NCBI GenBank assembly: GCA_036785705.1
Contig: JAWUZG010000056.1
Location: forward strand, 5,891,001-5,955,000
DNA from: Acanthornis magna
Lineage: Eukaryota; Chordata; Aves; Passeriformes; Acanthizidae
Direction: 5' to 3'
DNA: 64,000 nucleotides
Shown: positions 18,511 to 33,500 of the stretch, piece by piece
Position numbering within the stretch: position 1 is the stretch's first letter
Layout: each line of letters starts with the position of its first letter
Notes under the pieces: generated by a model
What the model saw: only the letters and a program-made list of their open reading frames with translations
Told to the model about the DNA's origin: nothing
The model's database searches: none
Position numbers and translations under genes: made by a program

Positions 18511-21500
18511 AAGTGGATTGCATGCCCGCTTTAAATTTTAACAAAAGGCTTTTAAAATGGTAAATTGTTGCGGAAGCAATGTAATTATATCCGCTTAGCC
18601 AGGACTTAAAGCTTGTATGTGAGTATCAACAGACCTGTTGCTCCTTTCTGAATGCTGCATGTTTGTCTGACAGAGGCTGCGTGCTGAGAAGGCTCAGAAG
18701 GGTCCTTTAGCCTCATTTACAATACTTGGGCTGAATTAACACTTTGATGATGTTGGATCTAAAGAAAGTTAAATCCGTCAGATACATGCATTGGTTTTTG
18801 TAGCTCTGTAAGTAACTATAGTGTAGTAATACAGAAGTGGTATTTTTAATGGTGCTAGGGAAGTATAAAGAACGTGCTTAGAACTGTTACTGCTCTAACA
18901 CTTTCCTTAATGGTTGGTACTTATGAGTTTTCATCAGGATAACACATATACATTTGGAGTTAGTTCTGCAAAGTGTTATTGGCAAGGTGATGTCTTTCTA
19001 TAATTACAGGTTTTTTTTTTTTAAACTCTACAAAATCTGTTCTACCTGCCCTTTCTTGGAAACTTAATCTTACACAGACATCTTCTCTCAGCCCTTCTTT
19101 CTTGTCATAGACTTTTAGTAGTTTTGTGGCTGTTCCAGGTATTTTCCATCTGGGGTAAAGCATATGCTACAATCTGCATTTCAAACGGTAGGTAAATGTA
19201 GGAATAGTATTTGTGATGCTAAATGGATGTCTCAAAAGCATGGTTAAAAAGATGGAAAAAAGAACAGCATCTTCCTGTGTTTCTCGTTCAGGGTTCTGAT
19301 TTTGCATCTACTTAATCTCTTGCACAAAGGAGTTCAGGAGAGAGGGTGTGTTACAACTTATACTGTTTTTTTTTCACAGTTAACAAAATTTCTCATGAGC
19401 AACCAGATGTCTAAAACCAGACTGTAAGTTTGTTTTATCACTATCGTTAAACATGGGAACACATTATTTTATCACTTGATTACACATTTCCTTTTCTTTC
19501 AAAGAAGAGATAAGGTGAGATAAAAGCATTCTTAAGTAGCTTTTGGCATTTACAGAAACAAGTATTTCAAGCAGTAACCACTGTGTTCCATTGAATTCTT
19601 GGTTGTGCTGTTAGTGCCAGGTACCTGCCATGCTGGTAACTGACCAGTGATAGATCTGTCAGTTTTTAGCAAACCCTGGACTTGCCGACCAACACCATTA
19701 CTAAGATCAGTCTGTCACAGTCAACAGAGGTAGTTAGAATCTAATTTAATTTTAAGAAACAGGCAAAATTTGCACTAGAGGTGGAACATTAAGAATGAAA
19801 ACTCTTTTTCCCCTGTTGATGTCTCAGCAAATAATTAAGTTGCATTTAAAATGTACTGAACTCATGATTTAAATAATTAATCATCAATTAGTCCCTTCTG
19901 TATTAAAGCTGCATATACTCTGCACATGTGATTGGTCCTGCAGAGGGTCACTTAGATATTTATAGCTAAACATTTGCTGGGCTGGACATAGTGTAGGGTG
20001 TAGTGCCCTGGAACTTGCTTTTGCTGCTGTTGTCTTGTAGATACCACTCAGTGCTGCAGATACAATCTTTGTTTCAGCACTGGCTTCAAACATGGCTAAA
20101 AAGTTGTTTAAGTACAGCATGCTTTGATAAATACTTACCTAAAAGGCAGTTTTTTTATAGCAGAAACCCAGGTTTTTTTCTGTTTATCCAAATATGTTCC
20201 CAATCAGTCTTCCTCTGGGTATAGCATCTGGTTATGAGATTTCTTTTCCTCATTTCTTTTTTTCTCAGTCAGAACTGCATCCCTGTCAGGAGGCATGACT
20301 AACTTGAACCACATTCAAGCTGAGATCATGTAATGATTTAATGATCCTTTTATCTCCAGTGGAGCCAAAACCTTTGTGAATAAGTCCTAGCCCTGACTTT
20401 TTTTTCTGGAACGTCCTTACATTGTTGTGTTTTCATACATAAACCAGCAGAATTTACTTTTGATTTATAGTAATAAGTAGTCTCAGTGCCTGTGATTTAT
20501 TTTCCAATCTAATAAGCCTTGTGGCATATAGATTAAAATATGTCTTATAACCAGCATTCTTTTTTGCTATGATGTTGGTGTGGCTTCAAAGGGCTGAGGA
20601 TGCTTTGGGGTGTGTGTGACAGTTTTGCATATACCGGCTGGTGGAATCCTTTTCGCATACTGGCACATTTCAGCACTTTGGAGCTGACCTAACAAGTTCT
20701 TCAGTATTTTAAACTAAAGGAGGAAAAAAAACAAGGCAAATGTCCTTGCTTCTATGGCTCTAAGGATAATATCAAAGTGTAAACCAGCACAGGGATATTT
20801 TCCTGTTAGCAAACCCATTTCCCATAGCTGTTTTCTTTCTCTATGCCTGATGCTTTAACTGATGAGAAATGGGTAAGAATCACACATGTTAGAAAAAGGC
20901 ACTTCTGGAAGACAATGTGAAGACTGGTAGTAAGGTAGCAAAAGGGCAGGAAGCAGCAGTGCAGATCCAAACTTAGCAGGAGCACAGCTTTTCTAGAAAT
21001 CTGGAGTTTGCAGTGAACAAAGGAAGTTGGTATATATATAAGCAGTGTTTTTAAATTAAAAGTCAAATTTGTGGGCACTTGTGAAGAGTATTTTGAAAAT
21101 AACTGTACACTTCTGCCATAATTCTTTGTGTAAATGTGTAAATCAAACGATGCAGAATTTTTATAATACTTTTATTTAAGCATATGTCATTAGAAGGTGA
21201 TAAAGGTTCTCTGGAGAAGTGCTGTTGTCCAAAGTCAGTCTCACTCTCAAGGCCTGCCTCCTTTTTTCCTAACCGTGGGATATTTCATTTGGCTCTCTTA
21301 TCACTCAAAGACTGTAAGGAAAAGGGTTGCTCTGTGAATTGAAAGAAGAAAACAATTCTTTCCAGTAACATCCTTGGGGAAAGGGAATATTTGGACTAGA
21401 CTGAAGGCTGCGAGTAGTGATAAAGACTAATGAAGCATGTATGTTGGGTAGGGGGGAAAGAAAACTTGGTTTATTTCTGCTAATAAAAAATGCAATTTTT

Positions 21501-24500
21501 TTGTTTTTCTCATTGTCACTACCAGCCTTGCTAGTACAGCGTTTTATATTAGTAGTTGCTGAGGGAAAGTACCTTTCTCCTGAAGATCCCTGCTGATAAT
21601 TGCGTGACTGTCCTGGGGTGGTGCATTTTGAGAATTTCAGGGTATCACTCAAGGCTCACAGTTTGGGATTGCTTGTGCTGTGAATCTGTTTTATGCAAGG
21701 CTTGCATGAGATGAATTCCTGCTACAGTTATTGCCAATGGCTGGTGCTTTCCAAGTCTGCTTGGAAGCCTAGATAGTATTCAGAATGTGGATTATAGCAA
21801 AAAGCAGGATAATTGGGGTCTTTTTATGGTGGCTTATTATTTTTTTTATTGCAAAGGCTAATCATAATTCTTCCTCCTCCACCCCCACTTGTTTTTTTCT
21901 AAATCAAACTTTATGCGTGACTGAATATGACCCCAAATACAGGTATCAGGTTAGTTGTAGCCCTGCTGGTATCATCCATTTCCACCAGAGTGTTTCTCAT
22001 GCAGCACTTTCAGATCCTGTGCACGTAACTGCACATGCTCCACTGACTTTCTCCTCTAACATTGATTCAGCTTGACAGGTCTTTTCTGTTGGGGCATGAA
22101 CTGTCTGACTAATACTTATTTTTCCATATTTTTTCTTGGAATGGTGTCAGGATAGACATCTCTGTAAAGAGATGGTGTTAACCAAGTTTGAAGATAGTAT
22201 TGTCTGATTTGATTGTATTTCTTCTGAATTTGATAGTAAAATTCTCATAATTTTAATATGGATAAATGTAGGCTCAAGCTGGAGTTGTTAAAGTAGTAGT
22301 TTTTTAAATGTTCTTTATCTATGAAATGCAAGAGGTGAAATAAATCTTTATTTGATAGTTTTCTAGAACTGCCAGTTTGGATATAGGCCACAGTGCAAAG
22401 GACAGGGCCTGAGATCCTGCCCTGTATCAGGAGGAGCTGCAGAGCAGCTTTGGAAGGCCTGTGAAAAGAACACGCTGCAGAAGTAGTCACACCTTTTAGT
22501 AGGTTTTAAAACCAGACAACCCCTCTCCCCCAAATCTGAACTGCTAATACAGCGAAACTCCACTGGTTTTATTCTATTCACCTTTCACTAATAGATGTGC
22601 TTAAATTTAATTTGCTTTTAAAATAGATAGTGTCTTCTAAATCCAACTTGAAAGTAAATGTAAAATGGAATGACTGTCAGAGCATGCGATGCAGCAGGTA
22701 CAACCTGGGCAGCTGGTGGGTTTCCCTTGCAGAACTGGGAGCTGTGACTGCCAGCTTTTAGGGGAGGTGCACATCCCACTCTTCCCTTTATCCAATTTGC
22801 CATTTTTTCACAAAGTGTATAGGAAGTTCAGATCTTTATGGCTTCTTCCCCTCTGTAAAGGAGTGTTAAAGCTGATCAACAGATTCAAATGTTGGAGGAG
22901 AGGGCGGAAATAACAGAAATTCAGTGTCTCTGCCCCTCTCTAATGAGCTTTGTTTCCTCAGGAAACCAGGCTAAGAGGCCTGTCCTCATTTCAGCTTTGT
23001 TTTTTGCATTGCAAATTTGGAGCTTTGTTCCAAGAAGTCCTTATTGCATTTTTAATCTCCAGTGTGGTGTGCTGAGCCTTAGGGAATTTTTCTTCAGCCT
23101 AGCATCCTGTGGGATCATGAAGAATGGGAGCAGTAACGTTTTTAGTAATTGGGAGTCACACAGGGAGTGGAATGGGACCAATGGAACTGAAAGACCTACT
23201 TTGGTAATGTACTGCAGAATCACCACCTTTCCAAGCCCACCCATTCCTCCTGCACGCCCTGAAGGAAGGCAGATCAACCAGTCAGGTTAGTTAACCTGGG
23301 GACTCACTGAATAAATGGGAATATGAAGGAGCGCTAATGTTAATGATGTTCGTGCTTTAAGAAAAGGCAGAAAAAAATAGGTATCACAAGTGTTTAATTT
23401 GGTTTCATGTGCTTCATTGCATGGAAGATCAAACAATAATGCACAGCAAAAGCAATACTTTGCTGTAGCTCAGAAGCAGCAGACTTCTCTCTCTGTCACA
23501 TAGTTCACGTAACTAACCTTTCCATTTTTCCTCCTGAGAGCAGATTTAAAGTGCAAAAGGCACTGTCATCAGCTTGTGAGGAGAATGAAGAACCACTTGC
23601 CCTATTAAGCAGATTTAGGAAAGACGTGAGCAGGGTCTTCTTGTGCTGGAAAGAAAACCCAGCTCTGCTGAGATGAGTTTTCAAATGACATATTGTATCA
23701 GGTAGTGTCAAGAATAAACACATATCAATTAAGCTTCAGTATGGATAAAAATATGAAAGGAACTTTCAAAGCTGTATTAATATAGTATTGTAAAACATTG
23801 AAAATCCTTCTTTAGGTAGCTGTAGTCCACATGTTTCTTTAAATTGGTACAGCAGTTTCCTGTAAAGCTACTATGTTTTCTAATTAAAAAGGTTCACTTA
23901 GTCATCAACCCTTTAAAGCAGATAAAGATCATTGATCTAAAATGAGATTTGTAGCTCTTCAGGCTGAAGATAGAGACATCAGATTATTAGTGTGCTTTTA
24001 CAGCTTCTCACCCAATGCAGGGCCACTGGTGTCTCATGCAGTGCTGCTCTAGGCACTCTCTTCATGCAGGCACGCACCCACTTCATAAGTCTTACAAAAT
24101 GTTCACCAACACAGTCTCACAGAAAGCTGCAGCATCTCACATAATTCATCATTCTTTAGGTTAAATATTCTTTTGAGTACAGATTATGTAATTTGATAGT
24201 GTGAATGTTGCCAAAAATACCATTTTCTACATGCAAAATGATCACATTTGCTCATTTCAGTCAAAACAAATAATCATGTTTGTTCATACACATTTTATTG
24301 CCATTTTAAATGAACCAGGTTTCACCCTTTCTTGGTGTTTTAACATCTTATAAAAGGACATGTACAATAGTATTTTTTAATACTATTTTCTTTCTGATAT
24401 TGCAGAACTGTAATAAGAGAGAGAGAACCTGGTTCAGGTATTAAAGGGTTTTTTCCTTCCTCTTGATTCAGATCTAGATCAGGCATCTACACTTGGCTTT

Positions 24501-27500
24501 GCCTTGGGATAAGCTGTGCCTAAATGGCATTAATAGAAAGGGATATGGAGGCAGAGACTTGCAGTTGAACAGAATTGACAGATCAATTAGAGTTGCTTGT
24601 TTGGGATAAGTTTACTAATATTTTCTGAGATTCAGTATAACTATATATAAATCTTATTTGGGAAGCAATCTCTTGATGTTTTTCTAATGACAGAGTTTGG
24701 TCTAAAGTTTTTCAAAGTGCTGATCTTGAGTGCCCAACTGCTGCAAAGGATTCCTGTCTTTAGGTAGTATGATGTTTCATGGAAGCAAAGCTGATGCTTT
24801 TCATTTGTTGATTACTTTACTGTTAACTTTTTATTGTTGAAGAGACCCTGGTAATTCTTGAAAGTCAGTTATCTGGAGCCTCTGTTGGAGGAGATGATTT
24901 TTAAGAACCTCTTTTCTATGTAAAATGCTACAGATCTTAGATATATCTATACTTTATCTCTTTCAATGCTAAAAGAAAGCTCTGTCACCATTACTAGAAA
25001 TTGCCTCGAGTGGCTTACAGTTGAAAGAACAACATGAAAGTTTTACTTTAATCTATACTATTACTAAATATTTAGCAGGTATGCCTTTTGGGTAGTAGGA
25101 AGGCCTGCCAGACCTACTTTCATTTTAATCACTGAAGGGATATTTCATTATTTGGTCCTGACAGAGTTCAGCTATTACAGTTCTGGTGTGAAAGCTGATT
25201 TTGTGAGTGTCGGTTGTCTTTTTCCTTTTTTTTTTCTTTTGTCCTGGAAGGATATCGGTGAGAGGAAAGTAAAAGAAAAAAATGCTTTGTATGGAATTTA
25301 TCTCCTCCTTTCAGGCCTTTTTAGTTCTGTCCTGAGGTACTGGTGTGTTACTGCAGAGCAGGCGCAGTTGACATTGATGTTAGGCACAGCTCTTGGCTTT
25401 GGAAGCAGAGGTGTGTTCTGTAGCATTATCTGAAATGGGCTGTTTCAGATAACTAGATCCAATTCTTCTCCTATTCCTCTCTCCAGTGGCAGATGTCTTT
25501 ATTTCTGCAGACAGGTAACAATTCACCATTTTCTTCTAGGGGAAATATCTGCTACAGGACAGTTTGGACACCTGCAACTTTTCTCAAGGGCATGGAATGT
25601 ATGAAGGCAAATATTCTGACGCTTGTAATGAAGAATGCTTCACACTGTTCACTGTGTTTAACTCCTCAAACTTCCTCCTAAATTCCTATGCCTGTATGGC
25701 ATAGAAAATTTTTACAAGTAGACCATAAATTCTGTGCATTCAGATCGTCTTGTTCATACAACCTGTTCATAGGACTTACAAAAAACATTAGGAATAATTA
25801 ATAACTAAAGAGATGGCTATTCCTTTGTAGAGCAGTAGCTTCAAAACTGCATTTCACTATTTCTGGACTTTACTGGTGTAATTTTGATCCCCTACATAAA
25901 CTAAGAAGATGTCCAAGCTCTTTCAACCCCTTAGGATTCGGGTAGCAGTGGGAAGAAGGCTTACCTTGGGCTGCCTGCAGTGGTTCCTGTTCCAGCTGCT
26001 GCTGCTTGGTTTGCATTTGCTTCCTGCCGCCACAGCAGGGCTGGCTCAGCTGCCTGTGCAGCATTTGCTGAGAGCCTGCAATCATATTTTTTTTTAAAAC
26101 AGAGGCTATAAAATAGCCAAACATTGATGTGCTCCCAGTTTATAACTCTCCAGTTTGAAATCAATATAACTTCACCCTCAAAAGAAAGTTTAATTTCAGC
26201 TGTACCTTTCTGACAAAGTCTTAGTGTTTCAGATAAAACCCTTGCCTGGTGGGGGGCAAGGAAAAATTAGTTGGTGTTCCTCACACCAAGCTGGTAAGAA
26301 GAAAGTTGAGCAGCCTCATTTGATCCTGAAATAAAACACTGAAGTTTGGGGATTATTTATGAATTGTTTTTCCATTAAAGGTGGTGGACATCTGACTGTG
26401 TGGAGGAGTTTGAACTCCATTTACATTGCTGGTTGAGTCTTCTAGACAGACAATTTGTGCTCAGTGTGTAGTAGTCACCCCCCAGGGCTGTTTGCAACAT
26501 GGCAGAAGAGTTGCTGCTTTGTCAACACTTCTTATCCTGTTCCTCCTTCTGCACTCTGGAGCAGTTACCAGAAATTCTAGGGTGCTTGTGGTCTGAGCAT
26601 TTCTTCACACTTAAGCAAATGTGCTGGTATTGATCAGGGAAGCAAGCAGTTAAAGATTAAAAATGTGCATGTTGCTGAAAATTGGGCACAATTCTACTTT
26701 TTAATTGCATGTGGGAGCAAAAGAGGGACTTTTACATTCCTCTAAAACTGGTGAAATTTATAGAAGATTGAATTGAGCCAAGAATGGGTAGAGTTTTAAA
26801 AATTACAACCTGTAACATAACGTCAAAGAAATGGATTTTAGTTAATTCTGGAAAAATACTGAGGCAGGGCATGAAAAAGTATTCCAGTTCTGTATAATAG
26901 AACTTAGATGTTCACCAGGGCAAGGAAAATAAAAACTGCCTTGATTCACATGAAAGGAGGTGAGATAGTTGAGCACTGAAACAAGTGAGTTCACAAACTT
27001 CTAGAGTTGACTTTGTTATTGGTAGATGAATCCATATGTTAAATGTTTGTAGCAGCCTGTCTGCAGCACTTCCTAAATTATAAAATTGGAGACTAGTCTT
27101 AGATGCCGTCTTAATTTCCTTTCTTTGCTGCTTTTGAAGCAGCTTGAGGAAAGAAACAGAGACAAGAAAGGATTGTGCAAGGAGACTTGTCTGCAAAAGC
27201 TCACATCTGCTCAATCTTACATGGTGAGTGAGAAACTTGATTTGCCCACACCTTTCAGTCCTCTCCTGTGAACACCTGTAAAGTCAGAGGTGTCTGAGAG
27301 GGCACGAGGCCTCATGGGACTGCAGAGGCTGTGCAGGTCCTGTCTCATCCCTTGGAGCCAGTGCAGGACCCTCCATCCAGGCAGTGCCTCGGTGCAGACA
27401 CCAGTGTCGAAACTGGGGCAGATGTGAATTCTGCCACTTTGGGGCCTGTGTTAACAGGCCCTCGTGAGCTGACTCATTGAAGAATTGGTTTACATGTTAA

Positions 27501-30500
27501 ATCAGTAGCTTCATTTCCTTGAAGTTATTTAAATGTTTAAAATGTCTGCATGTGTCTCTTAGGATTGTGCAGGGACAGGATCGTGCGGGTTTAGCATCAG
27601 TGTTCCAGACTGTTTCTGGCAACATCATCACTGGGATCTTTTCTTGGAGCTTGTTGCCATCGGAAGTAGTTCAGCAGAAAGGACTGGACACAGATGCCTG
27701 CAAAGCCCTGTAGAGGAGCTGCCACTGCCCTCCCCGCTCCTTCCAGCTCCCGCTCATGTGGTCTCTCTCTGGTGTCTGTGCCAATTTTGTTATCACTAAC
27801 CTTTTCTGCTATCTGTAAAGGTGGGAGATAAAACCAGTTTGGGGAGCTTTGGTGCTTGCTGTGTTTCATTATAGTAGACTACTGTGTTTGCTGTGTTTTA
27901 TTTTTTTGTATACTTAGAAAAAGTCAATTGCACACTGCAACTTCCTCTCCCTACGGTAAGGAGGAGGGTCAGTAGTTTGTGCAAAGGCTCGAGGTGTCTT
28001 ACCTGGTTTAGGGAGATCTAGTTAGCTACTTTGCTTACTTTTAAAAGGGGGAAAAGAGATCACTTGATCGGTCAGCAAGACCACATGACAAGCAGCTGAA
28101 TGTAATTAGGTGGGGAGGGTGGTTTTGTGGGGCTGGCAGCTTCCCATGCCCTGTGAATGTTAGAGCTGTTAGTCCGAACTACACTATTTTGGTTTTATTT
28201 TCTTTCTCTGCTGATGCTTCCTGTAGATGAGAAATGGCTCTTTTTGCATGACTATGGTATTCAGGAGATCTGAACTGTGTCAGGAAGTTCATCACTGAAG
28301 CACACTTGGAAAACTACAGATCCATTCACAACTGTTAAAGATAGGTATGTAAACACTTTGACTTTGCCACTTATTTTCAGGAGATGTATTACATTGTTTT
28401 CCTTGAGCTGGCTGTCGTGTGCCAGCTGTTCCTCTGTTAGGAGCTTTGGAACAATGTTGCTGCGCTTTAACAAGCTGCCTGGAATACTCTGATTTTGGGA
28501 GTTCAGCATTGCTGCATCTTCATGTTCTAGAGGGAAGAGTAAAGCTGGGGAGTAGACTTGGCTTATGTAACACATAGGCTTTGGTGTTAAATGATAAAAT
28601 TGCAGCTCTTGTGGTATGTATTTAGTCATTGCTTTTCACAAATAAATCAGATTTGAAGACAAACCAGTGTAAGTTTATTGACAAAATAAAATGACTGCAG
28701 TGACCAGTGTCTGGGTCTAGTAGCCATAAGATGCCTGTTCTGGTCCCAAGAATTCAGCCTACATTTTCTTCTGTATTAAGTCAAACTTGTTCTGCAGTTA
28801 GAAGGTGGCATTAGACCCCTGATAGTAAAGTGTGCTGTGCAAATAACGTTCAAAATACTGAACAAAGTAACTCGGTATTTTTAAACGTTGCAGTGCTTGA
28901 ACTTTTTTTTCCCTCTAGTTCTTGTGTGCCATTAGCATTTAAAGATAAACAATACTGAATAAAACAGTCCTTTAGAACGGTGGGGTTTTTAAACTGCATT
29001 GTACACCAACATGTTTGTTATGTTTGCTAAAGGGATGATAAAAGGAATGAAAATGGTGTGTTGCACAGTCTATTTGTTTTAATAACAAAAATCCCACCAC
29101 AGTCTGTTATCTTTAATAACAAAAAAAATTGAATAGCAAGGGATCATGAGAGCTCATCTACTTCTTATTCCTTGTTCAATCATATAGTAATGACTTGAAT
29201 CTTAATGTTAATTATGGTAAAAGCAATATGAAGGTAGGCTGTTATTATTGTGTTATTATTGTTTGGTATCTGCTTTGAAAGAAACTCAAGATATATGCAC
29301 CCATCTGACTAAGTCATGTCCTGCCACCCAAGCATGATTTTGTAATCAGGTATCTTTTCTAGCCATGTGTTTGCCAGCATTTTTCTAATCATGGACCAAA
29401 ACTCCAGCTTCTGTAGCCTGTAAATAACCAAGGAGGAGTTGTTCAGAGAACAGAAAACATTATTCTCCTCCACTTCTGTGGAAAGTCACAAGGCTTTCCC
29501 CAGGGTTTTATTTAATGTCTAGCATAGTGTCTTAAGATGATTTATCTAGTCCTGATCATCACCAGCTGACTTGTGTTTATGAGACAGAAGTGAGACATTC
29601 ATAAATGTAGTTCAATAAATATGTTTTCTTGCTGTTTCCTTATAGACATCCCCAGTGTATGAAAAGTTTATATAAAATAACTGGGGAAAAGGGTTTTACA
29701 GACATTGCTGCTTGGCTTACTGTTTTTGTTTTTTCTGTGCTGTGTGGATGGATTTGTTGTTGTAGCTGCTTTACTGTAATTTACTGTTATATAATACTTT
29801 CATTTATTGCATTACATGTGCATTTTAAATGTGTGTTACAGAAACTATTTGTAGCACATTTTAGTGTAGTGATTTCTAATGGCCTAAGTTATTTGAGGAT
29901 TAGATTTTGATAATGTTGGGATTCTTTTGTACACTGCAAAACAATATTCTACCATTTGGTGCTGCCACCCTTTCCTTCACCCACTATATTAATGTGTTTC
30001 TGGCATGTCCTTCATTTATAACACTATCTTAAACAAAATATCCTCAGTAATTAAGCCTGGTAAAGACAAACTGGGAATCTAATTCAGCTGGGCTTCTTTA
30101 AGCATGTCACTAACAATGGCATTAAAGAGAATTTTTTTTTTTTCTTAAGAAAAGCTAGAAAAAAAGAAGACCAACAAAAATTCTCAAACTGTGGAAAACT
30201 TAGGATGACCTAGAGAAAATCTTAAAACCAATTAATGGAAAGAGGTCTGGAAGGTATCCTAGGAGAAGGAGAGAAATAAGCTCTAAACAATGGGAAGGAG
30301 AAAAAGGAGTAACTTTAGTTTGGTCTAAAATGTTTTACTTCATAACTAGGAAATAGTGTAGTTCTTGTTTCTGAATTTTGTTTAAACACTGTGTTGTAGG
30401 GAATGAAATTTCTTTTTAAAACATCATTCTTGATACGTTGTGATGCAACTGTTGGTGCAAAAGGAAGGAAGCCTGGGATCTTGGTGAGGAAATTCTCTGG

Positions 30501-33500
30501 GAGTGAGCGGGTTAGTCAGCACAGCTCCACTGTAGGCACTGCAGCTGTACTGATTAGTGCTAACGGAGATTTTCTTTTTGCACATACTTCATTTGTTATT
30601 ACTGGAATCTCATTACTGGATTCTTAGTTCCTTCTATAGTAAATCACATGCATTGATTTAAAATCAAACCAAATGCTGCAAGCCAAAGCCAGTCTTTTAA
30701 TAGATGATGAAACACCAGCACCTACTTTAATGAGTCTGTTCATATAGGAACTCTTGTGGGACAATACCATTACATACTCCCCTTTTCTTGTGACTCGTGC
30801 TCAGAAGGGCATAGCTGAATAGATTCTTTCATGTTACTTACTCTTTATATTCCATTCTTCATTTCAGAGGTTTGATGCCTTTCTCGCTCATGGTGTTGAA
30901 ATAGTCTGTGCAGTTGGTTTGCCAATTTGTGTGAGATTTTTGAGTTCTTCACAAGCAGGCCACATTTGTATTTGGTGTTAAGCCAAGACAACACAGTCTG
31001 TATGCACTGTGGTGTGATAACTGCATACGTGTTTCCTTAACACAGTTTTCTACAGGAAACTTGCACTGCTTGGATCAATTAGAGCATTCTGACTGGCAAT
31101 TTATTTTTGTAGAAAAGCTCTGTATATTTTTTCTGGAACTTGGGTTATGGAGGTGGTTGTTCTGTAAGCTCACTGCTGCTAAGCCATTTATTAGCTATAA
31201 ACAGAACCATTCTGAATTTTAAATGAAGACTTTTGTGGGCAGATGTAGGGAATTGCCTGTTGCTGTAGGTCAGTTCAAGTGAAACTTGAGGATGCTCTGT
31301 CTGCATGAAACTTTATGAAATGAAAGGTATCTACAGTAGGAAAAGCTGGCAACAGCTGCCAGGTTTCAGGTGGGGTGTTACTCTACAGCCATCTTGGGGC
31401 CCTCCCTCTGTCTGGGAATAACTAAAAAGAAAGGTATGGGCGAACTGTGGCATTAGACTTGTGCTACCTTTTGCTTTCCTTGCTCATATATTCCTACATA
31501 ACATGAATTAGTGTAAGAAATTCTGGTTTGCTGTGCTGTTTATCTCAGCAGTCTTTGCTGTGTATCAGGATTTAACTATAATTCATGCTGTAATATGGGA
31601 TTCTGATCTGAGTAGTGAGATAAATATTGTTGGCAACTCAGGTTGAAAAACAGCAGGCTTTTTGAATGGAAGCTTTGTGTTGAGCAGTTCAGCCTGCTTA
31701 ATCAGTGCTTCGTTTGAATTATGCCTCCCCTGAGGCTCTAGAAAGCTGTGCTAGGATACGAATTGAAGCCAACATTTTGCCAAAGCACTGTCTGAGTATT
31801 TTGGCAGACTGCAGGGCCTCAGTAGAAGGCTTGGGCAGTGTTAATTCGTGCTGCAGTTCCGGAGCTGTTCAAGTGGAGGATAGGGTAGAAGTAGGGGCTT
31901 GGTTTTCAATTCTTGAAAGAAAGCCCCATTCAAACCCCATAGTTTTAGCTTTGCTTTGGTAGAAGAGTTTGAGTGATACTTTTGAGCCCTAAGCATGCTC
32001 CAAAGTGGCTGTGTATTGCTGTCACGTAAGATTTCTGTTAAGGTTGCTGTTTTGCTGTTGCATGTAACTTCCTGAAGAGAACAGGTTGTGGCCTATTGAA
32101 TGCAGCCTCTTTCAGGCAGAAGTGGTGTTTTATTAGGTAACGGGCAAACTAAGTTATGCCCAGAGTATTCTCAGCAAGTTATTTCTAACCTTTTCATAGC
32201 ATTTATGAAACATGGAAACGTCACATATGCTCACTATCTCCAGACATTTTTACTAAAAAAGTCCTGCTCAGTACTGGCTGAAAAATCTTTCTCAGACTGT
32301 AGCTATTACAGACTCTGAAATCAAAGGCTCAGTTTCTTTTTGAGACCTCTTAGGAGCAGATTTTTCACAACTGGCACCCACCTCTCAAGCTCTTTGAGGT
32401 GTCCTGCTGCCAGCCTGCACTGCACTGGTTCCCCATGGCAGCACAATCTCAGGTTGGTCCAGTGAGCTTTGCACCTGCAAGGATACTTCTGTCAAGCTTT
32501 TATGATTTTTAAAAGTTTGGGAGAAGTGAATACTAGCTGTGAGCCTCAGTTTTATCAGCCTAGGTCCATCCTTCCATCTCTGTCCATGTGTACCACTTCC
32601 TTGCTTAACATCTCTTGACTGTCCTGTGATGCCGGATTTGAGGAGTAGAAGGAATAATCTTTTCTAATTGCTGGACAAGGTTTGAACTAACAGTTTCCCT
32701 TGTTTTTCCACAGATAACTACAAACTTATTTTGTCCTTTTTGCTTGATTCATTTAAGAAATGCCGCTAATTAAATATTTTCACAAGCAACTTTTTATCAT
32801 TCCTGATGTCATGCCTGATATCCATAGATAATAGAGGTTTCCAGCTCACTAGAAATGGATATGGCTTAGTTGTTCAGTCAGTAACTTTGATCACCAGTAT
32901 ATCTTCTGGGGAACAGGATGTTTTCGCTGGTTGCTGGAAGTGTGATCTAACACATTAGTCCTGCTCCAAAAGGCCACGATGCCTTGTGATTAGCTGTTTT
33001 CAGAATAACTTTGGATGGACTTAAAAACCATTGGATATTTCAGTGTTACCTAAATAATGAGAAAGCATTTCACTTCCTAAGAAATAACTAGAAGAACAAA
33101 ATGTTAGAAATCCTCTATACTGTGACCTCTGTTAGTTATGTTATGTTATAGTGAGGATGGATCTCAGTATTACAGAAAAGCCATAATGCTAAAGAATGGC
33201 AGCAGCTGCTGAAAAAAGGTAACTTTTGCTGTATCTTCCAGTCAACAATCAGAGTTAGCACTGAAAAGAGTTTACCTCCTATGAAAAACAAAAGCCCCAT
33301 GTATTTCCCAATCCAGAGGATGAAAGGGTGGATTAAATTCTGCACTGCAATTCTTTCCTGCCTCACCCCTTTGTATGCTTGCCCAGATCATGTTAAATGA
33401 TGATGCAGTTTTGTAGTCCCATTTGTATAATATTTGTGTGGTCTTCACTTTTATCTAACAAAGATTAGGCAGTATCTTCAGGTGTCTGGTAGCTGACCTT

